From positions 1 to 64,000 of the forward strand of contig NZ_JADBGI010000016.1 in assembly GCF_014892575.1 (NCBI RefSeq): DNA of 64,000 nucleotides, in the 5' to 3' direction. This document shows, in pieces, positions 44,198 through 54,064 of the stretch. A program made the translations under genes and the position numbers. The notes under the pieces were generated by a model, which worked only from the letters and a program-made list of their open reading frames with translations, ran no database searches and was not told the DNA's origin. Numbering within the stretch: the stretch's first letter is position 1; each line of letters begins with the position of its first letter. This stretch comes from Nocardiopsis coralli (lineage in GTDB: Bacteria; Actinomycetota; Actinomycetes; Streptosporangiales; Streptosporangiaceae).

Positions 44198-45603
44198 TTG
44201 TGCAGGCTAGAAGGTGCGCTGTCGCCGCTCGCGGCCGACTCCGCCCCGATGACCTCGGGTGATGCCGCGGTTGCTGCCCGCCGCGCCTCCCGGGGGACGC
44301 TCCACGTGACCGCGGCGCCGAGCACCGCGATGCCCGCGAAGACGTAGAAGGAGGCCTCGCTGCTGAGCCCCGCGCCCATGAGCACACCGCCCACCAGCGG
44401 CCCCAGGATCCCCCCGAGCCGCCCGAACCCGGCGCACCAGGCCACGCCGGCCGCCCGTGCCGAGGTCGGGTAGTAGTTCGACACGAACCCGTACACCAGC
44501 ACCTGGGTCCCGATCGTGCCGACACCGGCCATGGCGACCGCGGCCAGCAGCATCCACACCGGCAGGCCCAGGGTCAGCACGACCAGGGCGAGCGCGGCGA
44601 GCCCGAACGTGACGGCGATGATGCGCTGCGGGTGGGTGCGGTCGGCCCGGTAGGAGGCGTAGAGCGCGCCCAGGATGGCGCCGCCGTTGAGCACCAGCAG
44701 GAACGCCAGGGAGCCCTGGGTGTCGAACCCGGCCTGCCCCATGATCTGCGGCAGCCACGTGTTGAGCCCGTAGGTGAGCAGCAGCCCGGCGAAGCTCATC
44801 ATGCCCAGCAGGGCGGTCGGCAGCAGGTAGGGGCGGCTCGCCAGGAGCGCGAAGCCCGAACGCCCGCCGTCGTCGCGTTCGGCGGCGTCCTCACTCGCGG
44901 AGGGCAGGGGCACCCCGGTGCGTTCGGCGACCCGTGCGGCCTCCTCGGTACGGCCGCGGGAGAGAAGCCAGCGCGGGGACTCGGGCAGCTTGGCCAGCGC
45001 CAGGGGCAGCAGGATCACCAGCGGCAGCGCGCCGATCCAGAACAGCCCGCGCCAGCCGATCGCCTCCTGCAGCAGGATCGCCAGCAGCGAGGCCATCACA
45101 CCGCCGGCCGGGATCCCGCTGTAGACGATCGCGTTGTACAGGTTGCGCCGGCCGGGCGGAGCGAACTCGGCCACGACCGCGCCGGCGGTGGCCACGAGGG
45201 CGCCCACACCGAGGCCGGTGACGAAGCGCAGCACGCCGAAGGCGACCACGGACGTGGCCATCGCGGTCAGCCCCATGCCGACCGAGAACCAGACGATGTT
45301 GATGATCATCATACGGCGCCGGCCGACGCGGTCGCCGACGGCCCCGGCGGTCAGAGCGCCGACCATGACGCCGACGAGTGCGTATGAGCCCAGTGCCCCC
45401 GCCTGGCCCGGCGTGAGTTCGCCCAGGTCGGTGGGGTCGGCGAGCAGGGTCGGAAGCACGGTCCCGTAGACGACGAGGTCGTAACCGTCGAAGAGCACGG
45501 CGAGCGCCGCGATGAGGACGACCCAGCGCACCGTGCTGCGGTGGCGGGGGCTCTTCCAGGTGGTGTCGGGGGTCGCGGAGGCGGTCTCCCGGGAAGCAGG
45601 CAT
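44194..45603 (-). CDS. benK: Aromatic acid:H+ symporter (AAHS family MFS), probably benzoate
   Basis: A 469-residue MFS transporter with 12 helices. The AAHS signature DGYDLVVYGTVLPTLL in helix 1 and GDRVGRRRMMIINIV in the first loop are both present. It should import benzoate or a related acid. It lies between benD and the LuxR regulator, overlapping the latter by four bases. The gap of 215 bp to benD is G-rich and has no clear promoter. A second AAHS gene (55356) belongs to the pob/pca part. Confidence 0.9.
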   Translation of the reverse strand: MPASRETASATPDTTWKSPRHRSTVRWVVLIAALAVLFDGYDLVVYGTVLPTLLADPTDLGELTPGQAGALGSYALVGVMVGALTAGAVGDRVGRRRMMIINIVWFSVGMGLTAMATSVVAFGVLRFVTGLGVGALVATAGAVVAEFAPPGRRNLYNAIVYSGIPAGGVMASLLAILLQEAIGWRGLFWIGALPLVILLPLALAKLPESPRWLLSRGRTEEAARVAERTGVPLPSASEDAAERDDGGRSGFALLASRPYLLPTALLGMMSFAGLLLTYGLNTWLPQIMGQAGFDTQGSLAFLLVLNGGAILGALYASYRADRTHPQRIIAVTFGLAALALVVLTLGLPVWMLLAAVAMAGVGTIGTQVLVYGFVSNYYPTSARAAGVAWCAGFGRLGGILGPLVGGVLMGAGLSSEASFYVFAGIAVLGAAVTWSVPREARRAATAASPEVIGAESAASGDSAPSSLHK

Positions 45604-45818
45604 GGGTGGTCTCCCTTGCGGGCGGGATGGTGCGGCGGGGCTGAGCCGCCGCCGGATGCCATGGGTCCGGTGGGACGAGCGGGGTCAGGGCGACGGAGGG
45701 GGAACAGGGGAATGCGAGCAGGCCGAGGGCGCGCGAAGGAAGGGCAGGGGCGCGCGGGGCGGGAGAGAGGGGAAGAGCGCGGAAGAAGGGGAGGGGCCGG
45801 GGGGTGTGACCCCTCCCG

Positions 45819-46613
45819 TCAGCCGAGGTCGCCGCCGGCCACCGGCAGCACGCTCCCGGTGATGTAGGAGGCCTCGGGGGAGGCCAGGAAGCAGATCGCG
45901 GCGGCCTGTTCCTCCAGCGATCCGTACCGGCCCATGAGGGAGTGCTCGGTGGTCTGGTCCACGACCTCCTGGAACCACGCGCGTTCCTGGTCGGTGGCGG
46001 CCGACGGCCCGCGCGGCACCTTGCGGGCGGGGGCCTCGGTCCCGCCCGGCGCGGTCGCCACCACCCGGACGCCGTGCGGTGCGGCCTCGAGGGCCAGCGA
46101 TGCGGTGATCGCGTTGACGCCGCCCTTGGCAGCCGAGTAGGGGACCCGGTTCACGCCGCGGGTCGCGACCGAGGAGACGTTGACGACGGTGCCGCCGCCG
46201 GCCTCGATCATGTGCGGCAGCACCGCCCGGCAGCACCACAGCGTCGGGAACAGGGAACGCTGGATCTCCGTCTGCACCTGGTCGGCGGTGTACTTCTCGA
46301 AGGGTTTGGCCCAGATCGTGCCGCCGACGTTGTTGACGAGCACGTCGATGCGGCCGTGGCGTTCCTGGATCCCGTCGAAGACCTCCTCGGCGGGTTCGAA
46401 GCACTCCAGGTCGGCGGTGAGGGCCTCGGCGCGTCCGCCGTCGCCGAGGATCTTCTCCACGACCTCGTGCACGACCGCGGAACGGTCGATCAGCACCGTC
46501 GTGCCTCCCTCGGCGGCGATGCGCAGGGCCACCGCGCGGCCGATGCCCTGCGCCGCGCCGGTGACCGCGACGACCTTGCCGTCGAACCGGCCGGGGTGGA
46601 CCGAGGCGCTCAT
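45819..46613 (-). CDS. benD: Benzoate cis-diol dehydrogenase (SDR)
   Basis: A 264-residue short-chain dehydrogenase. NAD motif TGAAQGIG is near residue 18, NNVGG follows, and the catalytic Tyr/Lys are in YSAAKGG. It oxidises 1,6-dihydroxycyclohexa-2,4-diene-1-carboxylate to catechol with loss of CO2. The start overlaps the benC stop (ATGA), and it is the fourth gene of benABCD. Confidence 0.93.
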   Translation of the reverse strand: MSASVHPGRFDGKVVAVTGAAQGIGRAVALRIAAEGGTTVLIDRSAVVHEVVEKILGDGGRAEALTADLECFEPAEEVFDGIQERHGRIDVLVNNVGGTIWAKPFEKYTADQVQTEIQRSLFPTLWCCRAVLPHMIEAGGGTVVNVSSVATRGVNRVPYSAAKGGVNAITASLALEAAPHGVRVVATAPGGTEAPARKVPRGPSAATDQERAWFQEVVDQTTEHSLMGRYGSLEEQAAAICFLASPEASYITGSVLPVAGGDLG

Positions 46614-47677
46614 CCGGCCACCTTCTCCCCGAGGGAGGACCGCAGGCCCTCCTTCTCCCCGTCGGAGGGGGCGGCGGCCGGGTTGAACTTCTCGAAGTGG
46701 AACGCGGCCGGGGCGATGCCCTCGTCGTCGAGGTGCCCGCGCACCGCCTCCACCATCTTCGGCGGGCCGCACAGGTACACGTCGACGTCGCCGCCGTGCA
46801 GGTGCTCGGGGCCCATCAGCGACATCACGTACCCCTTGTTGGGGGCGCCGCTGTCGGGGTCGGCCACGCAGTAGGAGTAGGTGAACCCGGGGAGCTCGGC
46901 GGCGTGCCGGTCCAGGGCCTCCAGCTCCACGAGGTCCTCGTCGGTGGAGACGCCGTAGACCAGGTGGACCGGGTGCTCGGCGGGGGAGTCCTTCATCCGC
47001 TCCAGGATCGACAGCATCGGGGCGAGCCCGGTGCCGCCGGCCAGCAGCAGGGCGGGGCGCTTCTGCTCGCGCAGGAAGAAGCTCCCCATCGGCCCGGTGA
47101 AGTCGAGCCGGTCGCCCTCGCGGGCGCGGTCGCGCAGGTACTCCGACATGAGCCCGCCCTCGGTGATGCGCACCAGGAACGAGACCTCGCGGGCGGAGGG
47201 GCCCGAGCTGAAGGAGTAGGAACGTGTCGACCCGGTGCCGGGCACCTCCACGTTCACGTACTGGCCGGGCAGGAACGCCAGCTCGTCGCGCTCGTCGACC
47301 TCCAGGGTGAAGGCGACCGTGGTCTCCGACAGGTGGCGGAGCTCGGTGAGGGTGCCGGTGTGGCGGGCGGCGCCGGTCTTGGCGGCGGCCGAGGTGCTGG
47401 CCACCTGCACCACGAGGTCGCTCTCCGGGGTCATCTGGCAGGGCAGGCAGTACCCCTCGTCGGCCTCGTCGTCGGTGAGGGCGTCCTCGATGTAGTCGCC
47501 GCCGTCGTAGTCGCCGCTCTCGCAGAACGCCTTGCAGGTTCCGCAGGCGCCGTCGCGGCAGTCGAAGGGGATGTTGATGCGGGCCTTGTAGGCGGCGTCG
47601 GCGACCGTCTCCATCGGGTTGCAGGAGATCATGCGCGTGACGCCGTCCTCGAAGGCCAGCGCGACCTGGTGCGCCAT
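46610..47677 (-). CDS. benC: Benzoate 1,2-dioxygenase reductase component
   Basis: A 355-residue electron-transfer protein. The N-terminal plant-type [2Fe-2S] ferredoxin has Cys40, Cys45, Cys48 and Cys80 (CRDGACGTCKAFC). The FAD domain has YSFSSGP, and the NAD domain has LLLAGGTGLAPMLSILE and VYLCGPPKMV. It passes electrons from NADH to the BenAB oxygenase. ATG 47677 follows GGAGG. The benB gene precedes it by 34 bp. Confidence 0.95.
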   Translation of the reverse strand: MAHQVALAFEDGVTRMISCNPMETVADAAYKARINIPFDCRDGACGTCKAFCESGDYDGGDYIEDALTDDEADEGYCLPCQMTPESDLVVQVASTSAAAKTGAARHTGTLTELRHLSETTVAFTLEVDERDELAFLPGQYVNVEVPGTGSTRSYSFSSGPSAREVSFLVRITEGGLMSEYLRDRAREGDRLDFTGPMGSFFLREQKRPALLLAGGTGLAPMLSILERMKDSPAEHPVHLVYGVSTDEDLVELEALDRHAAELPGFTYSYCVADPDSGAPNKGYVMSLMGPEHLHGGDVDVYLCGPPKMVEAVRGHLDDEGIAPAAFHFEKFNPAAAPSDGEKEGLRSSLGEKVAG

Positions 47678-47711
47678 GGGGTGCCTCCTTCCGGGGGCTG
47701 GGGGAGCGGGA

Positions 47712-48236
47712 TCAGAGCAGGTAGATGTCGACGACGTGGTGCACGCAGTCGTTCTTCAGCACGATCTTCTTGCGGCGGATGCGGGGCTGCTCGCCGGTCA
47801 GGTCCAGCGTCAGGTGCGTGACCCCGAAGTAGGTGTCGGTGGTCTGGTACCGGTAGTACAGCGAGAACCAGTTGTGGCGCAGGTCGATCTCGCCGTCGCG
47901 GCGGTCGAGGATCTCCACGTTGGAGATGTTGTGGCCGGTCCGCGGCTCCGGCAGCGACGTGGCGCTGGAGCGGTCGGTTCGGATGCGGAAGACCCGGTCC
48001 TCCAGGCCGCCCCGGTTGGGGTAGTAGATGAGCGAGATCTCGCGCTGGGGGTCCTCGGTGAGCTCGCCGTTGTCGTCCCAGGCCGGCATCCAGTACTCGG
48101 CCTCGGGGTGATAGCACTCCAGCCAGTCCTCGAACCGGCGGTCGTCCAGGAGCCGGGCCTCGCGGTACAGGAAGTCCTCGACCTCGGCGCGGGTGATGGT
48201 GGCGGCGGTCGCGGGCACGGATGCGGTGATCGTCAT
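47712..48236 (-). CDS. benB: Benzoate 1,2-dioxygenase beta subunit
   Basis: A 174-residue small subunit with the usual fold signs: FLYREARLLDDRRFEDWLECYHPEAEYWMP and HNISNVEI. It has a structural role in the (alpha-beta)3 oxygenase. Gap to benA is 11 bp; ATG 48236. Length is normal. Confidence 0.94.
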   Translation of the reverse strand: MTITASVPATAATITRAEVEDFLYREARLLDDRRFEDWLECYHPEAEYWMPAWDDNGELTEDPQREISLIYYPNRGGLEDRVFRIRTDRSSATSLPEPRTGHNISNVEILDRRDGEIDLRHNWFSLYYRYQTTDTYFGVTHLTLDLTGEQPRIRRKKIVLKNDCVHHVVDIYLL

Positions 48237-48247
48237 GGTCGGTGGCC

Positions 48248-49627
48248 TCAGCTCTGGGTGTTCTGCTCGATCCGGTGGGCGCTCTCCTCGGCCAGGGCCT
48301 TGACCATCTCGTCGCGCCAGTAGCCGTGCTGGATCGGGTACAGGCCCTCGTCCTCGGTCTTGGCGCCGCTGGAGAGCACGTTGTCGAGCCCGATGCCGCG
48401 CGCGGTCTCGTCCGGGCCGTTCAGCTGGTGGGTGACGCCGCGGCTGAGGTCGTTCCACGGGGAGGCGGTGGCCCGGTAGGTCTTCTGGCAGGAGCGGAAC
48501 TCCTCCAGGTCGTCCGGGGTGGCCATGCCGGTCGCGTTGAAGAAGTCCTCGTACTGGCGGATCCGGTTGGCGCGCGACTCGTCGCTCTCGCCCTTCGGCG
48601 CGATGCAGTAGATGGTGACCTCTGTCTTGTCCACCGAGATCGGCCGGAAGTGCCGGATCTGGCTGGAGAACTGGTCCATCACGTACACGTTCGGGTACAG
48701 GCACAGGTTGCGGGACGCGCCCACCATGAACTCGGCCTTCTTCTCCCCGAACTTCTCGGCGAGCTCCTCGCGCTGCGGGAAGAGCGGGCGGTCCTGCGGG
48801 TTGCCCCACCACATCCACAGCAGCAGGTGGCCGTGGTCGAAGGAGTAGTAACCGCCGCCCTGCTTGCCCCAGGTGCCGGCGTCCATCGCCTTGGTCTCGT
48901 TCGCGGACTCACCGGACTTGCGGCGGGCGGTCGTGGCCGCGTAGTTCCAGTGTGTGGAGGAGACGTGGTAACCGTCCGCGCCGTTCTCGGCCTGGAGCTT
49001 CCAGTTGCCGTCGAAGGTGTAGGTGGAGGCGCCGCGCAGCACCTCCAGGCCCTCGGGGGACTGGTCGACGAGCATGTCCAGGATGGTGCGGGTGTCGCCG
49101 AGGTGCTCGTCGAGCGGCTTGACGTCGGGGTTGAGGCTGCCGAACAGGAACCCGCGGTAGCTCTCGAACCGGGCGACCTTGGTGAGGTCGTGCGAGCCGT
49201 CCTTGTTGAACTGCTCGGGGTAGCCGCCGCTGCGCTGGTCCTTGGCCTTGAGCAGCTTGCCGGCGTTGTTGAACGTCCACCCGTGGAAGGGGCAGGTCAG
49301 GGTGGTGCGGTTGTCGGTCTTGCGGCGGCAGAGCATGGCGCCGCGGTGGCTGCACGCGTTGATGAGGGCGTTGAGCGCGCCGTCCTTGCCGCGGGTGATG
49401 ACGATCGGCTGGCGCCCGATGTGGGTGGTGAAGTAGTCGCCCACGTTCGGGATCTGGCTGTCGTGCGCCAGGTAGACCCAGTTGCCCTCGAAGATGTACT
49501 TCATCTCGAGCTCGAAGAGCTCCTCGTCGGTGAAGACCGACCGGTGCATCTGGTGGCGGCCGTTGGCCTCGTCCTCGATGAGTGCGTCGTCGAGGAGGGA
49601 TCGGACATGGCCCAGGGTCTCGGTCAC
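48248..49627 (-). CDS. benA: Benzoate 1,2-dioxygenase alpha subunit
   Basis: A 459-residue Rieske oxygenase large subunit. The Rieske cluster uses Cys92, His94, Cys112 and His115 ([16 protein letters not shown]). The mononuclear iron site has [14 protein letters not shown]. It dihydroxylates benzoate to the cis-diol. GTG 49627 is chosen because CAGGAGG lies six bases upstream; an earlier in-frame start at 49693 lacks this. It is the first gene of benABCD. Upstream is a GACAC-N3-GTGTC palindrome. Confidence 0.95.
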   Translation of the reverse strand: MTETLGHVRSLLDDALIEDEANGRHQMHRSVFTDEELFELEMKYIFEGNWVYLAHDSQIPNVGDYFTTHIGRQPIVITRGKDGALNALINACSHRGAMLCRRKTDNRTTLTCPFHGWTFNNAGKLLKAKDQRSGGYPEQFNKDGSHDLTKVARFESYRGFLFGSLNPDVKPLDEHLGDTRTILDMLVDQSPEGLEVLRGASTYTFDGNWKLQAENGADGYHVSSTHWNYAATTARRKSGESANETKAMDAGTWGKQGGGYYSFDHGHLLLWMWWGNPQDRPLFPQREELAEKFGEKKAEFMVGASRNLCLYPNVYVMDQFSSQIRHFRPISVDKTEVTIYCIAPKGESDESRANRIRQYEDFFNATGMATPDDLEEFRSCQKTYRATASPWNDLSRGVTHQLNGPDETARGIGLDNVLSSGAKTEDEGLYPIQHGYWRDEMVKALAEESAHRIEQNTQS

Positions 49628-49696
49628 CGGGTACCTCCTGTGGTGCTCGTGAACCCGCCGTGAACAGGTCGTTTCGGCGAAGTTGCCCACCACCTT

Positions 49697-49709
49697 GACA
49701 CTCGGTGTC
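49697..49709. promoter_or_regulatory. Palindrome in the benA promoter region
   Basis: GACACTCGGTGTC is an inverted repeat with 5-bp arms and a 3-bp spacer, about 70 bp upstream of the benA start. It may bind the LuxR regulator or an IclR protein. Confidence 0.4.
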
Positions 49710-49791
49710 CTGAGTCACACCGGGCAAATGCCTAGGACTGGCCCAGGGGGTCTGGAGCCGGACAGCCCCGGCCCGTCATGCTGTGCGGGAG

Positions 49792-49816
49792 CCGGGGGAC
49801 ACGGGCCGTCCCCCGG
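49792..49816 (-). terminator. Terminator after the IclR gene
   Basis: CCGGGGGAC (49792-49800) pairs with GTCCCCCGG (49808-49816) around a 7-base loop. It separates the IclR gene (stop at 49849) from the benA promoter. Confidence 0.65.
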
Positions 49817-49848
49817 TGGAGTCCCAGGTCAGTGAGGTCCCCGAGGTG

Positions 49849-50622
49849 CTAGTGGCCGGTGAACCCCATGCGGCTGCTGAGCCGCTCGGCCGCGTCGGTG
49901 ATCAGCGGGGCCACCGCGTCCCGGAACTCCTCCACCGAGGCCCGCCCGGTCGAGGTGGAGCTCGCCAGGGCGCCGACGGAGACCCCGGAGGCGTCGCGGA
50001 CCGGGGCGGCCAGGGTGATGAGCCCGCGCTCCAGCTCGTCGGAGGTCAGGGCGTACCCGTGTTCGCGTACCGCCCCGACCGCCTCGCGCAGGGCGTCGGC
50101 GTCGGTGACCGTGGCCGGGCCCAACGGGGCGAAGCCCGAACCCGAGACCACCCGGTCGACGGTGTCCGGGCTCTCCCACGCCAGCAGCGCCCGCCCCATG
50201 GACGTGGCGTAGGCCGGGACCCGGGTGCCGACCGAGACGTTGATGCTCATGATCCGGCGGACCGGGACCCGTGCCGCGTAGACCACGTCGGTCCCGTCGA
50301 GCACACCGAGGGAGGCCGATTCCCCGGTGCGGTCGGCCAGCTCGAGCAGCAGGGGCTGGGCGGCCTCGGTCAGCGCGTGGGAGGCGGAGAAGTGCCGACC
50401 CAGGCTCAGCACCCGCGGGGTCAGGCGCCACCGGTCCCCGTCGTTGTCCACGTACCCGAGCCGCTGGAGGGTGAGCAGGATGCGCCGGACCGCGGGCCGG
50501 GACAGCCCGGTGGCCTCGGCGACCTCGGCCGGGGTGGGGGTCGGCCGCTGCTCGCCGAAGGCCGACAGGACGGTGAAGCCCCGTTCGATGCTCCGGATGA
50601 AGTCGCGGTCGTTGCTGGTCAT
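49849..50622 (-). CDS. IclR-family transcriptional regulator (CatR/PcaR-like)
   Basis: A 257-residue regulator. The winged HTH is TPAEVAEATGLSRPAVRRILLTLQRLGYV at about residues 30-60. A C-terminal effector domain follows, with PAYATSMGRALLA, VREHGYALTSDELERG and PVRDASGVSVGAL. ATG 50622 follows GGAGG. It is divergent from catA over 214 bp with direct repeats, so it probably controls catABC and maybe ben. Sign of control cannot be read from sequence. Confidence 0.9.
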   Translation of the reverse strand: MTSNDRDFIRSIERGFTVLSAFGEQRPTPTPAEVAEATGLSRPAVRRILLTLQRLGYVDNDGDRWRLTPRVLSLGRHFSASHALTEAAQPLLLELADRTGESASLGVLDGTDVVYAARVPVRRIMSINVSVGTRVPAYATSMGRALLAWESPDTVDRVVSGSGFAPLGPATVTDADALREAVGAVREHGYALTSDELERGLITLAAPVRDASGVSVGALASSTSTGRASVEEFRDAVAPLITDAAERLSSRMGFTGH

Positions 50623-50689
50623 GGGGCCTCCGAGTCGGGGTGTCCGGGCCGTGCCCGCGAAGTCTGGCATTGACAGCACCGGTGAACCA

Positions 50690-51682
<993 letters not shown>

Positions 51683-51762
51683 GGCACCCCGTCCCGTCCT
51701 CGCCGCCGTCGGCCCGCACCGGGCCGGCGGCCGCCCCCTGCCCGCTCGCACAGGAAGCGCAC

Positions 51763-52884
51763 ATGCCCGACCTCACCGTCCGCTCCGTGGACAGCGTCAT
51801 CCTCGACGTGCCCCTGATACGCCCGCACAAGTTCGCGACCACCACCGCCACCGCCCAGCCGATCCTGCTGGTCACCGTCACCACCGAGGACGGCGTGGCC
51901 GGCCACGGCGAAGGCGTCGTGCCCGGCGGTCCCTGGTGGGGCGGCGAATCGGTCGAGACCATGAAGGCGATCGTCGACCGCTACCTCGCCCCCGTGATCG
52001 TCGGCCGCCGGGTGAACGAGCTCCCGGGCATCATGGCCGACCTGGAACGGGTGGTCGCCAACGCCCGCTTCGCCAAGGCCGCCGTCGACGTCGCCCTCCA
52101 CGACGCCTGGGCCCGTTCGCTCGGGGTGCCCGTGCACGACCTGCTCGGCGGTGCGTGCCGCGACTCGATCGAGGTGACCTGGGCGCTCGGCTCGGCCCCC
52201 GTCGGCGAGGTGCTGGACGAGGTCGAGGGCAAGCTCGAGTCCGGGCTCCACCACAGCTTCAAGCTCAAGATGGGCGCCCTGCCACCGGACGAGGACACCC
52301 GCCGCGTCGCCGAGATCGCCCGGGCCCTGGACGGGCGCGCGTCGGTGCGCGTGGACGTCAACGCCCGCTGGGACCGCTTCACCGCCCTGACCCACGTGCC
52401 CCGCCTCGTCGAGGCCGGCGTCGATCTGGTCGAGCAGCCCACCCCCGGCAACCAGATCGAGGTGCTGGCCGAGCTCACCCGCCGCACCGGCGCCACGGTG
52501 ATGGCCGACGAGTCGGTGTGCAGCCCCCACGACGCCCTGGAGGTCGTGCGCCAGGGGGCGGCCGACGTCATCGCGCTCAAGACCACCAAGGTCGGCGGGT
52601 TGCGCCAGAGCCGGGAGGTCGCCGCGATCGCCAAGGCACAGGGGGTCGCCCTGCACGGCGCGACGTCCCTGGAGGGGCCGGTGGGCACCGCCGCCTCGCT
52701 GCACTTCGTGTGCTCCGAACCCGGGGTCAACCACGGTTCCGAGCTGTTCGCGCCGCTGCTGCTGGCCGAGGAGCTGCTCACCGAACCGTTGCGCTACGCC
52801 GACGGGCGCCTGCACCTGCCCGAGGGGCCCGGGCTCGGCGTCGAGCTCGACCCCGACGCCGTCAAACGCTTCACCCGCACCTGA
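51763..52884 (+). CDS. catB: Muconate cycloisomerase
   Basis: A 373-residue enolase-superfamily enzyme. The catalytic Lys pair is in FKLKMG. Metal ligands are in VDVNARWD, VEQPTPG and MADESV; the other base Lys is in IALKTTKVGG. It converts cis,cis-muconate to muconolactone. ATG 51763 follows AGGAAG, 80 bp after catA. Length is normal. Confidence 0.94.
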   Translation: MPDLTVRSVDSVILDVPLIRPHKFATTTATAQPILLVTVTTEDGVAGHGEGVVPGGPWWGGESVETMKAIVDRYLAPVIVGRRVNELPGIMADLERVVANARFAKAAVDVALHDAWARSLGVPVHDLLGGACRDSIEVTWALGSAPVGEVLDEVEGKLESGLHHSFKLKMGALPPDEDTRRVAEIARALDGRASVRVDVNARWDRFTALTHVPRLVEAGVDLVEQPTPGNQIEVLAELTRRTGATVMADESVCSPHDALEVVRQGAADVIALKTTKVGGLRQSREVAAIAKAQGVALHGATSLEGPVGTAASLHFVCSEPGVNHGSELFAPLLLAEELLTEPLRYADGRLHLPEGPGLGVELDPDAVKRFTRT

Positions 52885-52898
52885 CCGGAAGGCCCGAC

Positions 52899-53177
52899 AT
52901 GGCTCTCTTCCACGTCCGCATGGACGTCGACATCCCGCGCGACCTCGACGAGCAGGTGCGCACCGACACCGTCGCCCGCGAGAAGGCCTACTCGCAGCAG
53001 CTGCAGCGCGAGGGCACGTGGGTGCACATCTGGCGCATCGTCGGCCAGTACTCCAACATCAGCGTCTTCGACGTGGAGTCCGCCGACGAGCTGCACAAGA
53101 TCCTGACCGCCCTGCCGCTGTTCCCGTACATGGACATCGAGGTCATGCCGCTGACCCGGCACCCCTCGGCGCTCTGA
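52899..53177 (+). CDS. catC: Muconolactone delta-isomerase
   Basis: A 92-residue protein beginning MALFHVRMDVDIP, with the conserved EKAYSQQLQREGTW, IWRIVGQYSNISVFDV and LPLFPYMDIEVMPLTRHPS. It moves the double bond to give 3-oxoadipate enol-lactone, which the fused pcaDC product then hydrolyses. The gap to catB is 14 bp. It converges with an IclR gene. Confidence 0.94.
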   Translation: MALFHVRMDVDIPRDLDEQVRTDTVAREKAYSQQLQREGTWVHIWRIVGQYSNISVFDVESADELHKILTALPLFPYMDIEVMPLTRHPSAL

Positions 53178-53192
53178 GCCCGCGCGGACCGA

Positions 53193-53990
53193 CTACCCGG
53201 GCCGGCCCGGCACGCCCGGGTCCGGGTCCTCGGCCAGGCGCCGTCCCAGCCCCGTGGCGGCCACCCGCAGCGCCGGGACCAGCCGCTGCAGGTCGGCGCG
53301 GACCGAGTGCACCACGATGCCCAGCGCTGCGACCGGGGGCGCCTGCCGGTCGGGGCGCACGGGCACCGCGACCGAGCACGAACCGAGGGTCATCTCCTCG
53401 TGGGTGGAGGCGTACTCGCGCTCGACCGCCCGGCGCAGGTCCCGTGCGAGCCTGCCGCCCTCGGTGATCGTGTGGCGGGTGCGTGCTTCCAGGCCGCGGG
53501 CGCAGTAGGCCTGCACATGGTCCGGTCCCGACCAGGCCAGGAGCGCCTTGCCGACGCCGGTGGTGTGCAGGGGCAGGCGTTCACCCACCCGGGACAGCAC
53601 CGGGACGGAGCGGTGTCCGGCGAGTTTTTCCACGTACAGCGCGTGGTCGCCGTCGCGCACGGCCAGGTGGATGTTCTCGCGGGTGATCTCGTAGAGGTCC
53701 TGCATGTACGGCAGCGCCCGCTCGCGCAGGCGGTCGGCGACCGGTGCCAGGAGGCCGGTGCGCCACAGCCGCAGCCCGACCCGGTAGCGCCCGTCCGCGC
53801 CGCGTTCCAGCGCGCCCCACGACAGCAGCTCCCCGACGAGGCGGTGGGCGGTGGCCGGGGCGAGGCCCGCCGCGCGGGCCAGCTCGGCCAGGGTCGCGCT
53901 GGGGCGCTCAGGGGTGAGGGCTCCGAGGAGATCGAGGGCTCGGGCGGTCACCGAACGGTCGTCATCCGTACGCATGCTCGGCATGCGCAC
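53193..53990 (-). CDS. IclR-family regulator (PobR/PcaR-like)
   Basis: A 265-residue regulator with winged HTH ATLAELARAAGLAPATAHRLVGELLSWGAL and effector domain ending EEMTLGSCSVAVPVRPD and AALGIVVHS. It is divergent from pobA over 74 bp and a perfect 12-bp inverted repeat lies between, so control of pobA-pcaK is likely. Starts at GTG 53990, ATG 53984 or ATG 53975 are possible; I give the longest. It might also control the pca operon. Confidence 0.87.
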   Translation of the reverse strand: MRMPSMRTDDDRSVTARALDLLGALTPERPSATLAELARAAGLAPATAHRLVGELLSWGALERGADGRYRVGLRLWRTGLLAPVADRLRERALPYMQDLYEITRENIHLAVRDGDHALYVEKLAGHRSVPVLSRVGERLPLHTTGVGKALLAWSGPDHVQAYCARGLEARTRHTITEGGRLARDLRRAVEREYASTHEEMTLGSCSVAVPVRPDRQAPPVAALGIVVHSVRADLQRLVPALRVAATGLGRRLAEDPDPGVPGRPG

Positions 53991-54009
53991 ATAATTGCAC
54001 GGATCTTCC

Positions 54010-54062
54010 GGTCAACGGAACACACCCCTGGACTGTGACCTGACGCACGGGTTCCGTTGACC
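54010..54062. promoter_or_regulatory. Inverted-repeat operator between IclR and pobA
   Basis: GGTCAACGGAAC (54010-54021) and GTTCCGTTGACC (54051-54062) form a perfect 12-bp inverted repeat with a 29-bp spacer. The second arm ends two bases before the pobA start codon. Confidence 0.7.
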
Positions 54063-54064
54063 TC

